Source: Actinopolymorpha alba DSM 45243
GTDB lineage: Bacteria; Actinomycetota; Actinomycetes; Propionibacteriales; Actinopolymorphaceae
Length of the DNA: 64,000 bases
Direction: 5' to 3'
Assembly (NCBI RefSeq): GCF_000373925.1
Contig: NZ_KB892707.1
Span: forward strand, 372,001 to 436,000
Each line of letters begins with the position of its first letter. Within the stretch, counting starts at the first letter, position 1. Positions 1 through 9,449 of this stretch are shown here, in pieces. The notes below the pieces were generated by a model, which saw only the letters and a program-made list of their open reading frames with translations, made no database searches and had not been told where the DNA came from. A program made the translations under genes and the position numbers.

Positions 1-632
1 TACCCGGTGACTTCAACGTCGACAACGCCCTGCTGGCCGCCGCGATGCTCCACGCGGTGGGGATCGACGGCGACGCGATCGTCGAGGGGTTCGCGGGCGC
101 GCAGGTGCCGGGGCGGATGGAACGCTTCGAGTCGGCGCGGGGCTTCACCGCGATCGTCGACTACGCCCACACCCCGGACGCTATCGACCGGGCGCTCCGC
201 GCGGTCCGGGGGTGGACGAAGGGGCGGGTGATCGCCGTGGTGGGGTGCGGGGGAGACCGCGACCACGGCAAGCGTCCCCTGATGGGGCAGGCCGCGGTAC
301 GCAACGCCGACCTCGCGATCATCACCGACGACAACCCGCGCTCGGAGGATCCGGCCGCGATCCGAGCCGCCGCACTGGAGGGAGCGCGTGCCCTTCCGGC
401 CGCTGACCGTGGCGAGGTCACCGAGGTCGGTGACCGGCGGGAGGCGATCCGGTGCGCCTTGGATGCCGCCCGACCCGGCGACACCGTGCTCGTGCTCGGC
501 AAGGGACACGAGCAGGGCCAGGAGGTCGCCGGCGTGGTTCACCCCTTCGACGACAGGGTCGTCGTTCAGGAGGTTCTTCAGGAGATGTCCGACACGATCG
601 AGACCGTCGAGCAGAAGGGCGCCGACCGGTGA
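1..632 (+). CDS. murE: UDP-MurNAc-tripeptide synthetase MurE, C-terminal part (5' end outside window)
   Basis: MurE adds the third stem-peptide amino acid to UDP-MurNAc-L-Ala-D-Glu in the cytoplasm. Only the last 209 codons lie in the window; the frame is open from base 3 and begins PGDFNVDNALLAA, the conserved segment after the Mur ligase central domain. The C-terminal Mur ligase domain shows DYAHTPDAI and GCGGDRDHGKRPLMG. The motif DNPRSEDP contains the DNPR signature known from diaminopimelate-adding MurE enzymes, so I infer a DAP-type peptidoglycan. The stop codon overlaps the GTG start of murF (GTGA), which points to translational coupling inside the dcw operon. Identification is secure; only the N-terminal part is missing because of the window edge. 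Confidence 0.95.
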   Translation, partial: PGDFNVDNALLAAAMLHAVGIDGDAIVEGFAGAQVPGRMERFESARGFTAIVDYAHTPDAIDRALRAVRGWTKGRVIAVVGCGGDRDHGKRPLMGQAAVRNADLAIITDDNPRSEDPAAIRAAALEGARALPAADRGEVTEVGDRREAIRCALDAARPGDTVLVLGKGHEQGQEVAGVVHPFDDRVVVQEVLQEMSDTIETVEQKGADR

Positions 633-2044
633 TTCGCATGACGCTCGCCGAGATCGCCGAGGCGGTCGGCGGCGAGCTTCACGGCGCGGACCCTGAGGCC
701 GTGGTCAGCGGGCCCGTGGTCGCCGACTCCCGCAGAGCCGAGCCGGGCGGTCTGTTCGTCGCTGACGGCCCCGGTCACGGCTTCGCGGCGGACGCGGTCC
801 GTCTCGGAGCGGTGGCGGTTCTTGGCAGCCGCCCACTCCCGGGTGTGCCCTCGATCGCGGCGCCCGCGGCGCCCGGGCACGAGGTCGACGCCTCCGTGGT
901 CGCGGTGGGCCGGCTGGCCCAGCAGGTTGTCGACCGGCTCGTCGACACCACCGTGGTCGCCGTCACCGGGTCGTCGGGCAAGACGAGCACCAAGGACCTC
1001 CTGGCACAGGTCCTCGCGGGCGCCGGACCGACGGTCGCGCCGGAGGCGTCGCTCAACGACGAACTCGGGATGCCCCTCACCGTCCTGCGGGCCGAGGAGT
1101 CGACGCAGTTCCTGGTGCTCGAGATGGGCGCGAAGGGCGTCGGACACATCCGGTACCTCACCGGGATCGCGCCGCCCGACATCTCGGTCGTTCTCAACGT
1201 CGGGCTGGCCCACGCCGGCAAGTTCGGTAGCCGGGAGGCGACCGCGGCCGCGAAGGGCGAGCTGGTCGAGGCCCTGCTCGACGACGGGCTCGCGATCCTG
1301 AACGCCGACGACGAGCTGGTCCGCGCGATGGCGGGTCGCACCTCCGCGCCGGCCGTGCTGGTCGGCGAGTCGGCCGACGCCGCGGTCCGGGCTGAGAAGG
1401 TCCACCTCGACGAGGCCGGGCGGGCGGTGTTCGTCCTGGTCACGCCGCACGGCGCCACCGACGTACGCCTCAACCTCGTCGGCCGGCACCACGTCGGCAA
1501 CGCGCTCTCGGCTGCCGCTGTCGGTCTGGCCGTGGGGATGGACCTGTCGACCGTGGCGGAGCGGCTCTCCGGAGCGGTGCCGCGGTCTCGCTGGCGGATG
1601 GAGGTCAGCGAGCGCGACGATGGCGTCACGATCGTCAACGACGCCTACAACGCCAACCCCGACTCGATGCGCGCGGCCCTCCAGGCGCTGCCGGCCATCG
1701 CCCGTGGGCGCCGGTCGTGGGCTGTGCTGGGGGAGATGCTCGAGTTGGGGGATGCCTCGGACAAGGAGCACGAGGCGATCGGCAGACTGGTGGCGCAGCT
1801 GGGCGTGTCCCGGCTGGTGGTGGTAGGTGAAGGCGCCCGCGCGATCGAGCGCGGTGCGCGGTCCGAACGACAGTGGGGAGAGGAGTCGGTCTTCGTGCCG
1901 GACGCCGAGCAAGCGTTCGAACTCCTGCGTAAGGAGCTTCGACCCGGCGACGTCGTACTCGTGAAGTCGTCCCGTGACGCGGGGCTCCGCCATCTTGGCG
2001 ACGCCTTGCGTGACGGTGCGGAGACGGTGGAGGGCCGAGCGTGA
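629..2044 (+). CDS. murF: UDP-MurNAc-tripeptide:D-Ala-D-Ala ligase MurF
   Basis: MurF ligates D-Ala-D-Ala to UDP-MurNAc-tripeptide and completes the cytoplasmic pentapeptide precursor. The 471-residue product has the N-terminal MurF fold ([10 protein letters not shown]), the ATP-binding loop [13 protein letters not shown] near residue 115, the [11 protein letters not shown] segment of the central domain and [11 protein letters not shown] at the start of the C-terminal domain. The chosen start is GTG 629, which overlaps the murE stop; an ATG four codons inside (638) is the alternative. It ends in a GTGA overlap with mraY. Length and motifs are normal for the family. Confidence 0.96.
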   Translation: MIRMTLAEIAEAVGGELHGADPEAVVSGPVVADSRRAEPGGLFVADGPGHGFAADAVRLGAVAVLGSRPLPGVPSIAAPAAPGHEVDASVVAVGRLAQQVVDRLVDTTVVAVTGSSGKTSTKDLLAQVLAGAGPTVAPEASLNDELGMPLTVLRAEESTQFLVLEMGAKGVGHIRYLTGIAPPDISVVLNVGLAHAGKFGSREATAAAKGELVEALLDDGLAILNADDELVRAMAGRTSAPAVLVGESADAAVRAEKVHLDEAGRAVFVLVTPHGATDVRLNLVGRHHVGNALSAAAVGLAVGMDLSTVAERLSGAVPRSRWRMEVSERDDGVTIVNDAYNANPDSMRAALQALPAIARGRRSWAVLGEMLELGDASDKEHEAIGRLVAQLGVSRLVVVGEGARAIERGARSERQWGEESVFVPDAEQAFELLRKELRPGDVVLVKSSRDAGLRHLGDALRDGAETVEGRA

Positions 2045-3120
2045 AGGCGATCCTCCTTGCCGGCGGGGTCTCCCTGCTGATCGCCCTGTTGGGCACGCCA
2101 GTGGCGATCCGAATACTCGCCGCACGGGGGTACGGCCAGATCATCCGCGACGACGGACCGACGTCGCATCACACCAAGCGCGGCACACCGACGATGGGCG
2201 GTGTCGTGATCATCGCGGCCGCCGTCCTGGGCTACGCCGCGGCCCATCTGTACTCCTGGCGGCTGCCGTCGGCGTCAGGTGTCCTCGTCCTGCTCCTGAT
2301 GGTGGGGCTGGGGCTCGTCGGGTTCCTCGACGACTACCTCAAGGTCTCGCGCCAGCGCAGTCTCGGCCTGCGCGCCAAGACCAAGCTCGCCGGCCAGATC
2401 TCGGTGGCGGTGATCTTCGGGATCCTCGCCCTGCAGTTCCCCGACGAGCGGGACGTCACACCGGGTTCGCCGTTCGTGTCGTTCATCCGCGACATCGACT
2501 GGCTGAAGCTCGGGTCGGTGGTCTTCGTCCTCTGGGTCCTGCTCATGATCGCGGCCACCTCGAACGGCGTGAACCTCACTGACGGTCTCGACGGCCTCGC
2601 CACCGGCGCGTCCGTGATGGTCTTCGCCGCCTACACACTGATCTGTGTCTGGCAGTTCAACCAGTCCTGCTTCAAGGAACCCGCGGCCAAGTGCTACGAG
2701 GTGCGAGATCCGTACGACCTGGCGGTGGTGGCGTTCGCGGTGACCGCGGCGTGTTTCGGGTTCCTGTGGTGGAACGCCTCACCGGCCAAGATCATCATGG
2801 GTGACACCGGTGCGCTGGCGCTCGGTGGTGGCGTCGCCGGCTTCGCGATCATGACGCGCACCGAACTCCTGCTCATCCTGATCGGCGGGTTGTTCCTCAT
2901 CGAGGCCGCCTCGGTGATGCTGCAGACCGGCTTCTTCAAGTTCACCCGATGGCGGACCGGCACGCCGCGCCGGATCTTCCGGATGGCGCCGATCCACCAC
3001 CACTTCGAGTTGAAGGGCTGGAACGAAGTCACCATCGTGATCCGGTTCTGGATCATCTGCGGCATCTGTGTGGCCGGCGCGATCGGGATCTTCTACGCCG
3101 AATGGGTGGCAGGCACATGA
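2041..3120 (+). CDS. mraY: phospho-MurNAc-pentapeptide transferase MraY
   Basis: MraY transfers phospho-MurNAc-pentapeptide to undecaprenyl phosphate and forms lipid I at the inner face of the membrane. The 359-residue protein is polytopic (about ten hydrophobic segments) and carries the family signatures in order: [38 protein letters not shown] and the histidine-rich HHHFELKGW. The GTG start overlaps the murF stop and its own stop overlaps the murD ATG (ATGA). Nothing unusual was seen. Confidence 0.97.
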   Translation: MKAILLAGGVSLLIALLGTPVAIRILAARGYGQIIRDDGPTSHHTKRGTPTMGGVVIIAAAVLGYAAAHLYSWRLPSASGVLVLLLMVGLGLVGFLDDYLKVSRQRSLGLRAKTKLAGQISVAVIFGILALQFPDERDVTPGSPFVSFIRDIDWLKLGSVVFVLWVLLMIAATSNGVNLTDGLDGLATGASVMVFAAYTLICVWQFNQSCFKEPAAKCYEVRDPYDLAVVAFAVTAACFGFLWWNASPAKIIMGDTGALALGGGVAGFAIMTRTELLLILIGGLFLIEAASVMLQTGFFKFTRWRTGTPRRIFRMAPIHHHFELKGWNEVTIVIRFWIICGICVAGAIGIFYAEWVAGT

Positions 3121-4571
3121 CCATCACTCCGAGCTGGCTCGACACCGCGGACCGTCGTTCGCCCTGGTCGCAGGTGACGGCGCTGGTCGCCGGCATCGGC
3201 GTCTCGGGCTACTCCGCGGCGGCCGGGCTGCTCGGTGTCGGCGCCCACGTCATCGTCGTCGACGAGCGTGCCGGGGACGCCGAACGCGAGAAGGCGACGA
3301 TCCTCGAGACCCTCGGCGCGGACGTCCGGCTCGGTCCCGGCGTTACGGCGACGCTCCCGGCGGGCGTCGACTTCGTGGTGACCTCACCCGGCTGGCAGCC
3401 GGACGCGCCCGCACTCGTGGCCGCGGCCGGCCGCGGCGTACCCATCCTCGGTGAGATCGACCTGGCTCTGCGGCTCCGCGATCCCGACAACGCCGCGCCC
3501 TGGCTCGCGCTCACCGGCACCAACGGCAAGACCACGACGGTGGCCATGCTGGCGGCGATCCTGCGGGCGGCCGGCCTCCGGACGGCGGCGGTCGGCAACA
3601 TCGGCGACCCCGTCGTCGACGCGGTGCTGGACCCCGAGCCCTACGACGTCCTCGCCGTCGAGCTGTCCAGCTTCCAGCTGCACTGGGCCCGCCGGTTGTC
3701 TCCACGGGCGGCCGCGGTGCTCAATGTCGCGCCGGACCATCTCGACTGGCATGGCACCATCGACGCGTACGCCCGTGACAAGGGCAAGATCTTCGAGGGC
3801 TGCGAGATCGCCTGCGTCTACAACGTCGCCGACGCCGCTACCGAGGAACTCGTCAGGGAAGCCGACGTCGCCGAGGGCTGCCGCGCGATCGGGTTCACCG
3901 CCGGTGTTCCGGCGGTCGGCATGCTCGGGGTCGTCGATGGTGTCCTCGCCGACCGCGCGTTCGTGGAGCAGCGCCAGACCTCCGCGGCCGAGCTGTGCAC
4001 GCTGGACGACCTGCCCTCGAAGGCGCCCCACAACGTCGCGAACGCGCTGGCGGCGGCCGCGCTGGCCCGGGCGCACGGCGTGCCCGTCAGCGCGGTGCGG
4101 GCCGGCCTGCGTGGGTTCACCCTGGAGCCGCACCGCATCCAGCACGTCGCAGACGTGGACGGCGTGGTGTACGTCGACGACTCCAAGGCGACGAACGCGC
4201 ACGCGGCGCTCGCGTCCCTGATGACCTACGACCCCGCGGTCTGGATCGCGGGCGGCCTGGCGAAGGGCCAGGACTTCGACGATCTGGTGCACGCTGTCAA
4301 GGGCCGGTTGCGTGGCGTGGTGCTGCTGGGTCGCGACCGGGAGCTCATCGCGGCCGCACTCGCGCGACACGCGCCGGAGGTCCCAGTGATCGAGGTCGCT
4401 GACGGCGACACTGAGGTGATGGATCGCGTCGTGGCGCACGCACGCCAGCTCGCCCGGCCGGGCGACACCGTGCTCCTCGCGCCCGGCTGCGCGTCCTTCG
4501 ACCTCTTCACGAGCTACAGCGCCCGTGGCGAGGCCTTCGCGGCTTCGGTACGTCGGCTCGGAGGTCGCTGA
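3117..4571 (+). CDS. murD: UDP-MurNAc-L-alanine:D-glutamate ligase MurD
   Basis: MurD adds D-glutamate to UDP-MurNAc-L-alanine. The ATG at 3117 overlaps the mraY stop, giving 484 residues. Visible signatures are the N-terminal nucleotide-binding region [12 protein letters not shown], the ATP loop [14 protein letters not shown] near residue 133, [17 protein letters not shown] and [11 protein letters not shown] in the C-terminal domain, all in the expected order. The reading frame is also open far upstream, but that extension runs inside mraY and is not used. It is followed after 33 bases by ftsW, the only sizeable gap in this part of the operon. Confidence 0.96.
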   Translation: MTITPSWLDTADRRSPWSQVTALVAGIGVSGYSAAAGLLGVGAHVIVVDERAGDAEREKATILETLGADVRLGPGVTATLPAGVDFVVTSPGWQPDAPALVAAAGRGVPILGEIDLALRLRDPDNAAPWLALTGTNGKTTTVAMLAAILRAAGLRTAAVGNIGDPVVDAVLDPEPYDVLAVELSSFQLHWARRLSPRAAAVLNVAPDHLDWHGTIDAYARDKGKIFEGCEIACVYNVADAATEELVREADVAEGCRAIGFTAGVPAVGMLGVVDGVLADRAFVEQRQTSAAELCTLDDLPSKAPHNVANALAAAALARAHGVPVSAVRAGLRGFTLEPHRIQHVADVDGVVYVDDSKATNAHAALASLMTYDPAVWIAGGLAKGQDFDDLVHAVKGRLRGVVLLGRDRELIAAALARHAPEVPVIEVADGDTEVMDRVVAHARQLARPGDTVLLAPGCASFDLFTSYSARGEAFAASVRRLGGR

Positions 4572-4604
4572 CCTGGCACCACTCCGACCGGGAGGCCTGC
4601 GCGT

Positions 4605-5897
4605 GTGCACACAGACGGGACCCACGTGACGACCGCCGCCGAGGAACCCCGGCCCGCCGGCGGCGACCCGCGGGCCCGGCCCGGTGGCTGGCTGGCCGAG
4701 GTCCGGCGCTCGCTCGACCGGCCGCTGACGTCGTACCACCTGATCCTCGGGGTCAGTGGCCTGCTGCTGGCGCTCGGGATCGTCATGGTGCTGTCCGCGT
4801 CGAGCATCCTGTCGTTGCAGCGGTACGGCAACTCGTACGCGCTGGCAATCCGGCAGCTCCTGTGGGTGGCCGGCGGACTGCCGCTGGCGTTCCTCGCGTC
4901 CCGACTGCCGCTCCGCGTCCTCCGGGGCCTGGTTTATCCGGGCCTGGCCGTCTCCGTGGTGCTGCTCGGGCTCACGTTCACCCCGCTGGGCGTCGAGATC
5001 AACAGCAACCGCAACTGGCTGTCGTTCGGCGGGCCGTTCATGCTGCAGCCCAGTGAGGCGGCCAAGCTCGCGCTGGTGCTGTGGGGTGCGGATCTCCTCG
5101 CGCGCAAGGAGAAGCTCCTCACCGACTGGCGGCACCTGACCATCCCGTTCGTCCCCGTCTGTGTGGTCGTGCTCGGGCTCATCCTGGGTCAGGGTGACCT
5201 CGGGACCTCGCTCGTGCTGTTCTCGCTGGTCCTGGTGTTGTTGTTCGTCGCGGGACTGCCGATGCGGTTCTTCGGCATCCTCGTCCTGGCGGTCGGCGCG
5301 GTCGTGACGTACATGGCGGTGACCAGTGACCGCCGGCTCAGCCGGCTCACCAGCTTCCTCGACCCGTTCGCCGACTACCGCGACAGCGGCTGGCAGGCCG
5401 CGCACTCGCTCTTCGCCCTGGGCACGGGAGGCTGGTGGGGCGTCGGCATCGGCAACAGTCGGGAGAAGTGGGGCTTCCTTCCCGAAGCGCACACCGACTT
5501 CATTTTCGCCGTGATCGGGGAGGAACTCGGACTGGCGGGTGCGCTTGTCGTCCTCGGGTTGTTCCTGACGCTGACCTACGCCGGCGTGCGGATCGCGCTG
5601 CGGACGGAGGACACCTTCACCCGCCTCGCGACGGCCGGCATCGTAGGCTGGCTCACCGCCCAGGCGCTGGTCAATATGGGTGCCGTACTCGGGCTCCTGC
5701 CCATCACCGGCATTCCGTTGCCGCTCGTGTCATACGGTGGTTCCGCCATGCTCCCGACATTGTTCGCCCTCGGCCTGCTCGTGTCGTTCGCCCGACACGA
5801 GCCCGCGGCCCGGGCCGCTCTCGCCGACCGCAAGGCGGCACGCGCCGCCGCCAGGGCGGCAGCCAAGGCCCGCCGGGCCCTTACGAAGGAAGGGTGA
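4605..5897 (+). CDS. ftsW: Peptidoglycan glycosyltransferase FtsW (SEDS family)
   Basis: FtsW is the septal SEDS glycan polymerase that works with a class B PBP at the divisome. The 430-residue protein has about ten membrane segments. SEDS hallmarks are visible: GGPFMLQPSEAAKLAL, GIGNSREKWGFLPEAHTDF and FAVIGEELGLAG, followed by PLPLVSYGGSAM. The start GTG 4605 has GGGAGG nine bases upstream; GTG 4626 is a possible shorter start. The C-terminus is a short Ala/Arg/Lys-rich cytoplasmic tail. It lies between murD and murG, as is usual in actinobacteria. Confidence 0.95.
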   Translation: MHTDGTHVTTAAEEPRPAGGDPRARPGGWLAEVRRSLDRPLTSYHLILGVSGLLLALGIVMVLSASSILSLQRYGNSYALAIRQLLWVAGGLPLAFLASRLPLRVLRGLVYPGLAVSVVLLGLTFTPLGVEINSNRNWLSFGGPFMLQPSEAAKLALVLWGADLLARKEKLLTDWRHLTIPFVPVCVVVLGLILGQGDLGTSLVLFSLVLVLLFVAGLPMRFFGILVLAVGAVVTYMAVTSDRRLSRLTSFLDPFADYRDSGWQAAHSLFALGTGGWWGVGIGNSREKWGFLPEAHTDFIFAVIGEELGLAGALVVLGLFLTLTYAGVRIALRTEDTFTRLATAGIVGWLTAQALVNMGAVLGLLPITGIPLPLVSYGGSAMLPTLFALGLLVSFARHEPAARAALADRKAARAAARAAAKARRALTKEG

Positions 5898-5902
5898 GGT
5901 CC

Positions 5903-7015
5903 GTGCACGTAGTCCTCGCCGGTGGCGGCAGCGCCGGCCACGTCAGCCCGGCGCTCGCGCTCGCCGCCGCACTGCGTCGCGCCGACCCCGACGTCGGGCT
6001 TACCTTTCTCGGCACCGAGGAGGGCCTGGAGGCCCGGCTCATCCCGGCGGCCGGCTACGACCTCGCCATGATCCCGCGGGTGCCGCTGCCCAGGGAGCTG
6101 ACCCCTCGCCTGCTCACGGTCCCGGGACGGCTGGCCGGTGCCGTCCGCGCGGCCGCGGCAGTCATCCAGCGGACGCGGGCGGACGTGGTGGTGGGCCTTG
6201 GGGGGTACGTCGCGATGCCGGCCTACCTCGCCGCCCGACGGCTGCGGGTGCCGGTCGTCGTCCACGAGCAGAACGCCCGACCCGGCATAGCCAACCGATT
6301 CGCGGCCAGGTTCGTCACCTCTCATGTGGCCGTGAGTTTTCCCGCGACGCCGTTGCGGCACGCGCGTTTCGTCGGACTCCCGATCCGGCGCGAGATCGCG
6401 ACGCTCGACCGGGCGGCCGGCCGCGCGGAGGCGCGGGCGGCGTTCGGCCTCGACGCCGACCGCCCGACACTGCTGGTGACCGGCGGGTCCCAGGGCGCGC
6501 TGCGCCTCAACCAAGCTGTGGCCGGGGCAGCGTCCGCGGTGGCCGAAGCTGGGGTACAGGTCCTGCATGCCACTGGGCCCCGCAACGAGGTACACCCCGA
6601 GCTTCCGGCCGGCGCGCCGCCGTACGTCGCGGTTCCTTACATCGAGCGCATGGACCTGGCTTATGCTGCCGCCGACCTCGCGATTTCCCGAGCCGGTGCC
6701 AACACCGTCACCGAGCTCGCGGCAGTCGGGCTGCCCGCCGTCTTCGTGCCGTACCCGGTCGGCAACGGCGAGCAGCGGTTCAACGCGCAGCCGGTGGTCG
6801 ACGCCGGAGGCGGTCTGATCGTCGACGACGCCGACCTCACCCCCGACTGGGTGCGCGAGCACGTCGTCGGGCTGGTCACAGACCCCGACCGGCTTACCGC
6901 GATGGCCAAGGTCGCCCACGACCTCGTCCCCGCGGACGCCGACGACCAGCTCGCCGAGCTGGTCCGCTCGGTAGCAGGTAGCACCCAAGGGAACGCCGGA
7001 AAGGTTGACCGATGA
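5903..7015 (+). CDS. murG: UDP-GlcNAc:lipid I GlcNAc transferase MurG
   Basis: MurG transfers GlcNAc to lipid I to give lipid II on the cytoplasmic face of the membrane (GT28, GT-B fold). The N-terminal glycine loop LAGGGSAGHVSPAL, then HEQNARPGIANR, TGGSQGALRLN and SRAGANTVTE are visible. I chose GTG 5903 (370 residues) because GAAGGAAGG ends nine bases before it. An in-frame GTG at 5894 overlaps the ftsW stop but would leave no ribosome-binding spacing. The stop overlaps the murC ATG (ATGA). Confidence 0.95.
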   Translation: MHVVLAGGGSAGHVSPALALAAALRRADPDVGLTFLGTEEGLEARLIPAAGYDLAMIPRVPLPRELTPRLLTVPGRLAGAVRAAAAVIQRTRADVVVGLGGYVAMPAYLAARRLRVPVVVHEQNARPGIANRFAARFVTSHVAVSFPATPLRHARFVGLPIRREIATLDRAAGRAEARAAFGLDADRPTLLVTGGSQGALRLNQAVAGAASAVAEAGVQVLHATGPRNEVHPELPAGAPPYVAVPYIERMDLAYAAADLAISRAGANTVTELAAVGLPAVFVPYPVGNGEQRFNAQPVVDAGGGLIVDDADLTPDWVREHVVGLVTDPDRLTAMAKVAHDLVPADADDQLAELVRSVAGSTQGNAGKVDR

Positions 7016-8451
7016 TCGTTCCTCCACCGCCGGAGCTCGTCCCGGCGGAGAAGCTGGGGCATGTCCACTTCGTCGGCATCGGTGGTGCCGGGCTGTCCGG
7101 CATCGCCCGCATCATGCTGGCTCGCGGCATGACCGTGAGCGGCAGCGACGCCAAGGACTCCCTCACCCTCACCGCGCTCCGGGCCCTCGGTGCCACCTGC
7201 TACGTCGGACACGACGCCGACCACCTGGGCACCGCTGACACCGTGGTGGTCTCCACGGCGATCAAGGAGACCAACCCCGAGGTGGTCGAAGCCCGCCGGC
7301 GTGGCCTGCTCCTGTATTCCCGCGCGGCCGCGCTGTCGGCGGTGATGGACGGTCGCCGGGTGGCGGCCGTCTCCGGTGCCCACGGCAAGACGACGACGTC
7401 CTCGATGCTCGCGGTGGCGCTCCAGCACTGTGGTGCCGACCCGTCGTTCGCGATCGGTGGCAACTTCAACGACACCGGCACCAATGCGCACGACGGCACC
7501 GGCGACATCTTCGTGGTGGAGGCCGACGAGTCCGACCGGGCGTTCCTGCAGTACTCACCCGAGGTGGCGGTCGTGACCAACGTCGACCCCGACCACCTCG
7601 ACATGTACGCCTCGCCCGAGGACTACCACCAGGCGTTCGACATTTTCGTCGACTGCATCGTGCCGGGCGGGTTCCTGGTCGCCTGCGTGGACGACCCGGG
7701 TGCCCGGCGCCTGGCCGAGTCGGCCCGGGCCCGCGGGGTTGACGTCCGCACCTACGGCGAGTCCGATGACGCCGACGTCCGTATCGACAACGTTGTCGTA
7801 CGCCCCCTCGGGTCGACGTTCGAGCTCGTCGTCCACGGCCGCCGGCAGGGCACCATCGACGTGCACGTCGCGGGCCGACACCACACCTGGAACGCCGCGG
7901 CCGCCTACACCGCCGCCATCGGCCTGGGGTTCCCGTCGGCGGAGCTGCGGGAAGGGCTGTCCAACTACGCGGGCACGCGGCGGCGGTTCGAGTACAAGGG
8001 CGCCGCCGCGGGCGTCCGTGTCTACGACGACTACGGCCACCACCCGACCGAGATGCTGGTCAACCTCCGGGCCGCCCGGGGTGCCGCCGGCGATGGGCGG
8101 GTCATCGTGTGCTTCCGGCCACTCCGGCACACCCGTACGCAGTTCTTCTACCGCGAGCTCGGCGAGGCGCTCGGGCTCGCCGATGAGGTCATCGTGATGG
8201 ACCCGACCGGCGACGACCCGATACCGGGCGTCACCGGCGCGCTGATCCTCCCGCACATCCCGCTCCCACCAGAACGCATCGTCTACGAGCGCTCCTGGTC
8301 GGCCGCTCCGGTCCGGGTGGCGGAGCGGGTGCGGCCCGGCGACCTGGTCCTCACCCTCGGGGCGCCTGACGTGGCGCTCATCGGACCCGAGGTGCTCGAG
8401 CTCATCGGCGACCGCCTGGAGTCTGAGAGCGAGCCGGACGCCGCGCGATGA
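7012..8451 (+). CDS. murC: UDP-MurNAc:L-alanine ligase MurC
   Basis: MurC commits UDP-MurNAc to peptide synthesis by adding L-alanine. The 479-residue product has the N-terminal HFVGIGGAGLSGIARI nucleotide-binding motif, the ATP loop SGAHGKTTTSSML near residue 121, EADESDRAFL, NVDPDHLDMY and YDDYGHHPTEM in the C-terminal domain. Both ends overlap neighbours by four bases (murG and ftsQ). In many bacteria murC lies before ddlB and ftsQ; here ftsQ follows directly, which is the normal actinobacterial arrangement. Confidence 0.97.
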   Translation: MIVPPPPELVPAEKLGHVHFVGIGGAGLSGIARIMLARGMTVSGSDAKDSLTLTALRALGATCYVGHDADHLGTADTVVVSTAIKETNPEVVEARRRGLLLYSRAAALSAVMDGRRVAAVSGAHGKTTTSSMLAVALQHCGADPSFAIGGNFNDTGTNAHDGTGDIFVVEADESDRAFLQYSPEVAVVTNVDPDHLDMYASPEDYHQAFDIFVDCIVPGGFLVACVDDPGARRLAESARARGVDVRTYGESDDADVRIDNVVVRPLGSTFELVVHGRRQGTIDVHVAGRHHTWNAAAAYTAAIGLGFPSAELREGLSNYAGTRRRFEYKGAAAGVRVYDDYGHHPTEMLVNLRAARGAAGDGRVIVCFRPLRHTRTQFFYRELGEALGLADEVIVMDPTGDDPIPGVTGALILPHIPLPPERIVYERSWSAAPVRVAERVRPGDLVLTLGAPDVALIGPEVLELIGDRLESESEPDAAR

Positions 8452-9254
8452 CGACCAGCCGGGATGCGGGGCGCCGGGCGCCAGCCTCCCGGCCGCGGGC
8501 CGCGCGCAAGGCGGCGGCTTCCTCGGCGCAGCGGTTCGCCCGGCGGCAGCGGTCCCGCCGGTGGTTGCGGCTGCGGCCTGCCCTGCTGGTCGTCGTAGTC
8601 CTGGCCGTCGCTGGTTTCGGTGTCTGGGCGGTGGGGTTCTCGAGCCTCCTCGACGCCCGCACGGTCGCGGTGGCCGGGTTGACGCCGGCGTCTGGCCTGT
8701 CGGCTGATGACGTGCGCGCCGCGGCCGGCGTGCCGCTTCGGCGTCCGCTCGCCAAGATCGACCTGGCGAGCGCACGCCGGCGTGTGGTCGCCGGGTTGCC
8801 GCCGGTCAAGGACGTCGCGGTGGCGCGGTCGTGGCCGCACGAGATCCGGCTCGAGGTCACCGAACGCACTGCCGTGGCGGTCTGGCGGGACGGTGCGTTC
8901 CGGCGGCTCGTCGACGCCGACGGCGTGGCGTTCCGTACGGCCGGCGGCACCGGTCCGGCGTTGCCCGTGATCGAGCTGCGCGCGGGCGGTGCTGACCAGG
9001 CGCGGACGGAGGAGCTGCGGGCCGCTGGCGCTCGGGTCGCTGCTGCGCTTCCCAAGAAGCTTGTCCGCCAGGTCGCGCTCGTGCAGGTCCAGACGATGGA
9101 TTCGGTGACGCTCCGGCTCACCACCGGTGTCACCGTGATGTGGGGGAACGCCGAGGATTCACCCACCAAGGCGAGGGTGCTCGAGGCGCTGTTGCGGCAG
9201 AAGGCGAATGTCTACGACGTCAGCGTTCCGGGCTTCCCGACGACCAAGGCGTGA
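8448..9254 (+). CDS. ftsQ: Cell division protein FtsQ
   Basis: FtsQ is a bitopic divisome scaffold that links FtsB/FtsL to other components. The 268-residue protein has an Arg/Ala-rich cytoplasmic N-terminus of about 40 residues, a single hydrophobic segment (LLVVVVLAVAGFGVWAVGF), a POTRA-like domain beginning RTVAVAGLTPASGLSADDV, and the FtsQ beta-domain (KDVAVARSWPHEIRLEV, TERTAVAVW). It is translationally coupled to murC by ATGA. It is followed by a 195-base non-coding region carrying the ftsZ control sequences. Confidence 0.92.
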   Translation: MTTSRDAGRRAPASRPRAARKAAASSAQRFARRQRSRRWLRLRPALLVVVVLAVAGFGVWAVGFSSLLDARTVAVAGLTPASGLSADDVRAAAGVPLRRPLAKIDLASARRRVVAGLPPVKDVAVARSWPHEIRLEVTERTAVAVWRDGAFRRLVDADGVAFRTAGGTGPALPVIELRAGGADQARTEELRAAGARVAAALPKKLVRQVALVQVQTMDSVTLRLTTGVTVMWGNAEDSPTKARVLEALLRQKANVYDVSVPGFPTTKA

Positions 9255-9363
9255 CCGGCCAGGACTTCGGTCGGCCGAGGAAGTCGGCGCGGCACGGACG
9301 GGTACGGCGTGTTGCGTTGAATCGCCCCGAGCGCCTTCCGTACCTTGCTGCTCAGGGTCGAGG

Positions 9364-9401
9364 TTGACATAACTATAACCCTTAACTTGAGGGTGAGGGT
9401 T
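9364..9401 (+). promoter_or_regulatory. Putative ftsZ promoter/operator with TTGACA and a dyad
   Basis: In the 195-base ftsQ-ftsZ gap a perfect TTGACA (9364-9369) is followed by a dyad, AACCCT (9377-9382) and AGGGTT (9396-9401), with an inner CCCT/AGGG pair. ftsZ begins at 9450. A TTGACA-plus-dyad element of this look is, as far as I recall, conserved before ftsZ in actinobacteria. I could not place a convincing -10 box 17 bases downstream, so whether it acts as a promoter, an operator or an RNA hairpin is open. Confidence 0.5.
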
Positions 9402-9449
9402 GTAGATCGACGACCAGGCTCAACAGATGTCTACCGAGAGGCGAGCGTC

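Noticed and set aside
3384-5492. 702-codon minus-strand frame across murD and ftsW
   Set aside because: Low-complexity composition and lack of any motif; it opposes two well-supported genes.
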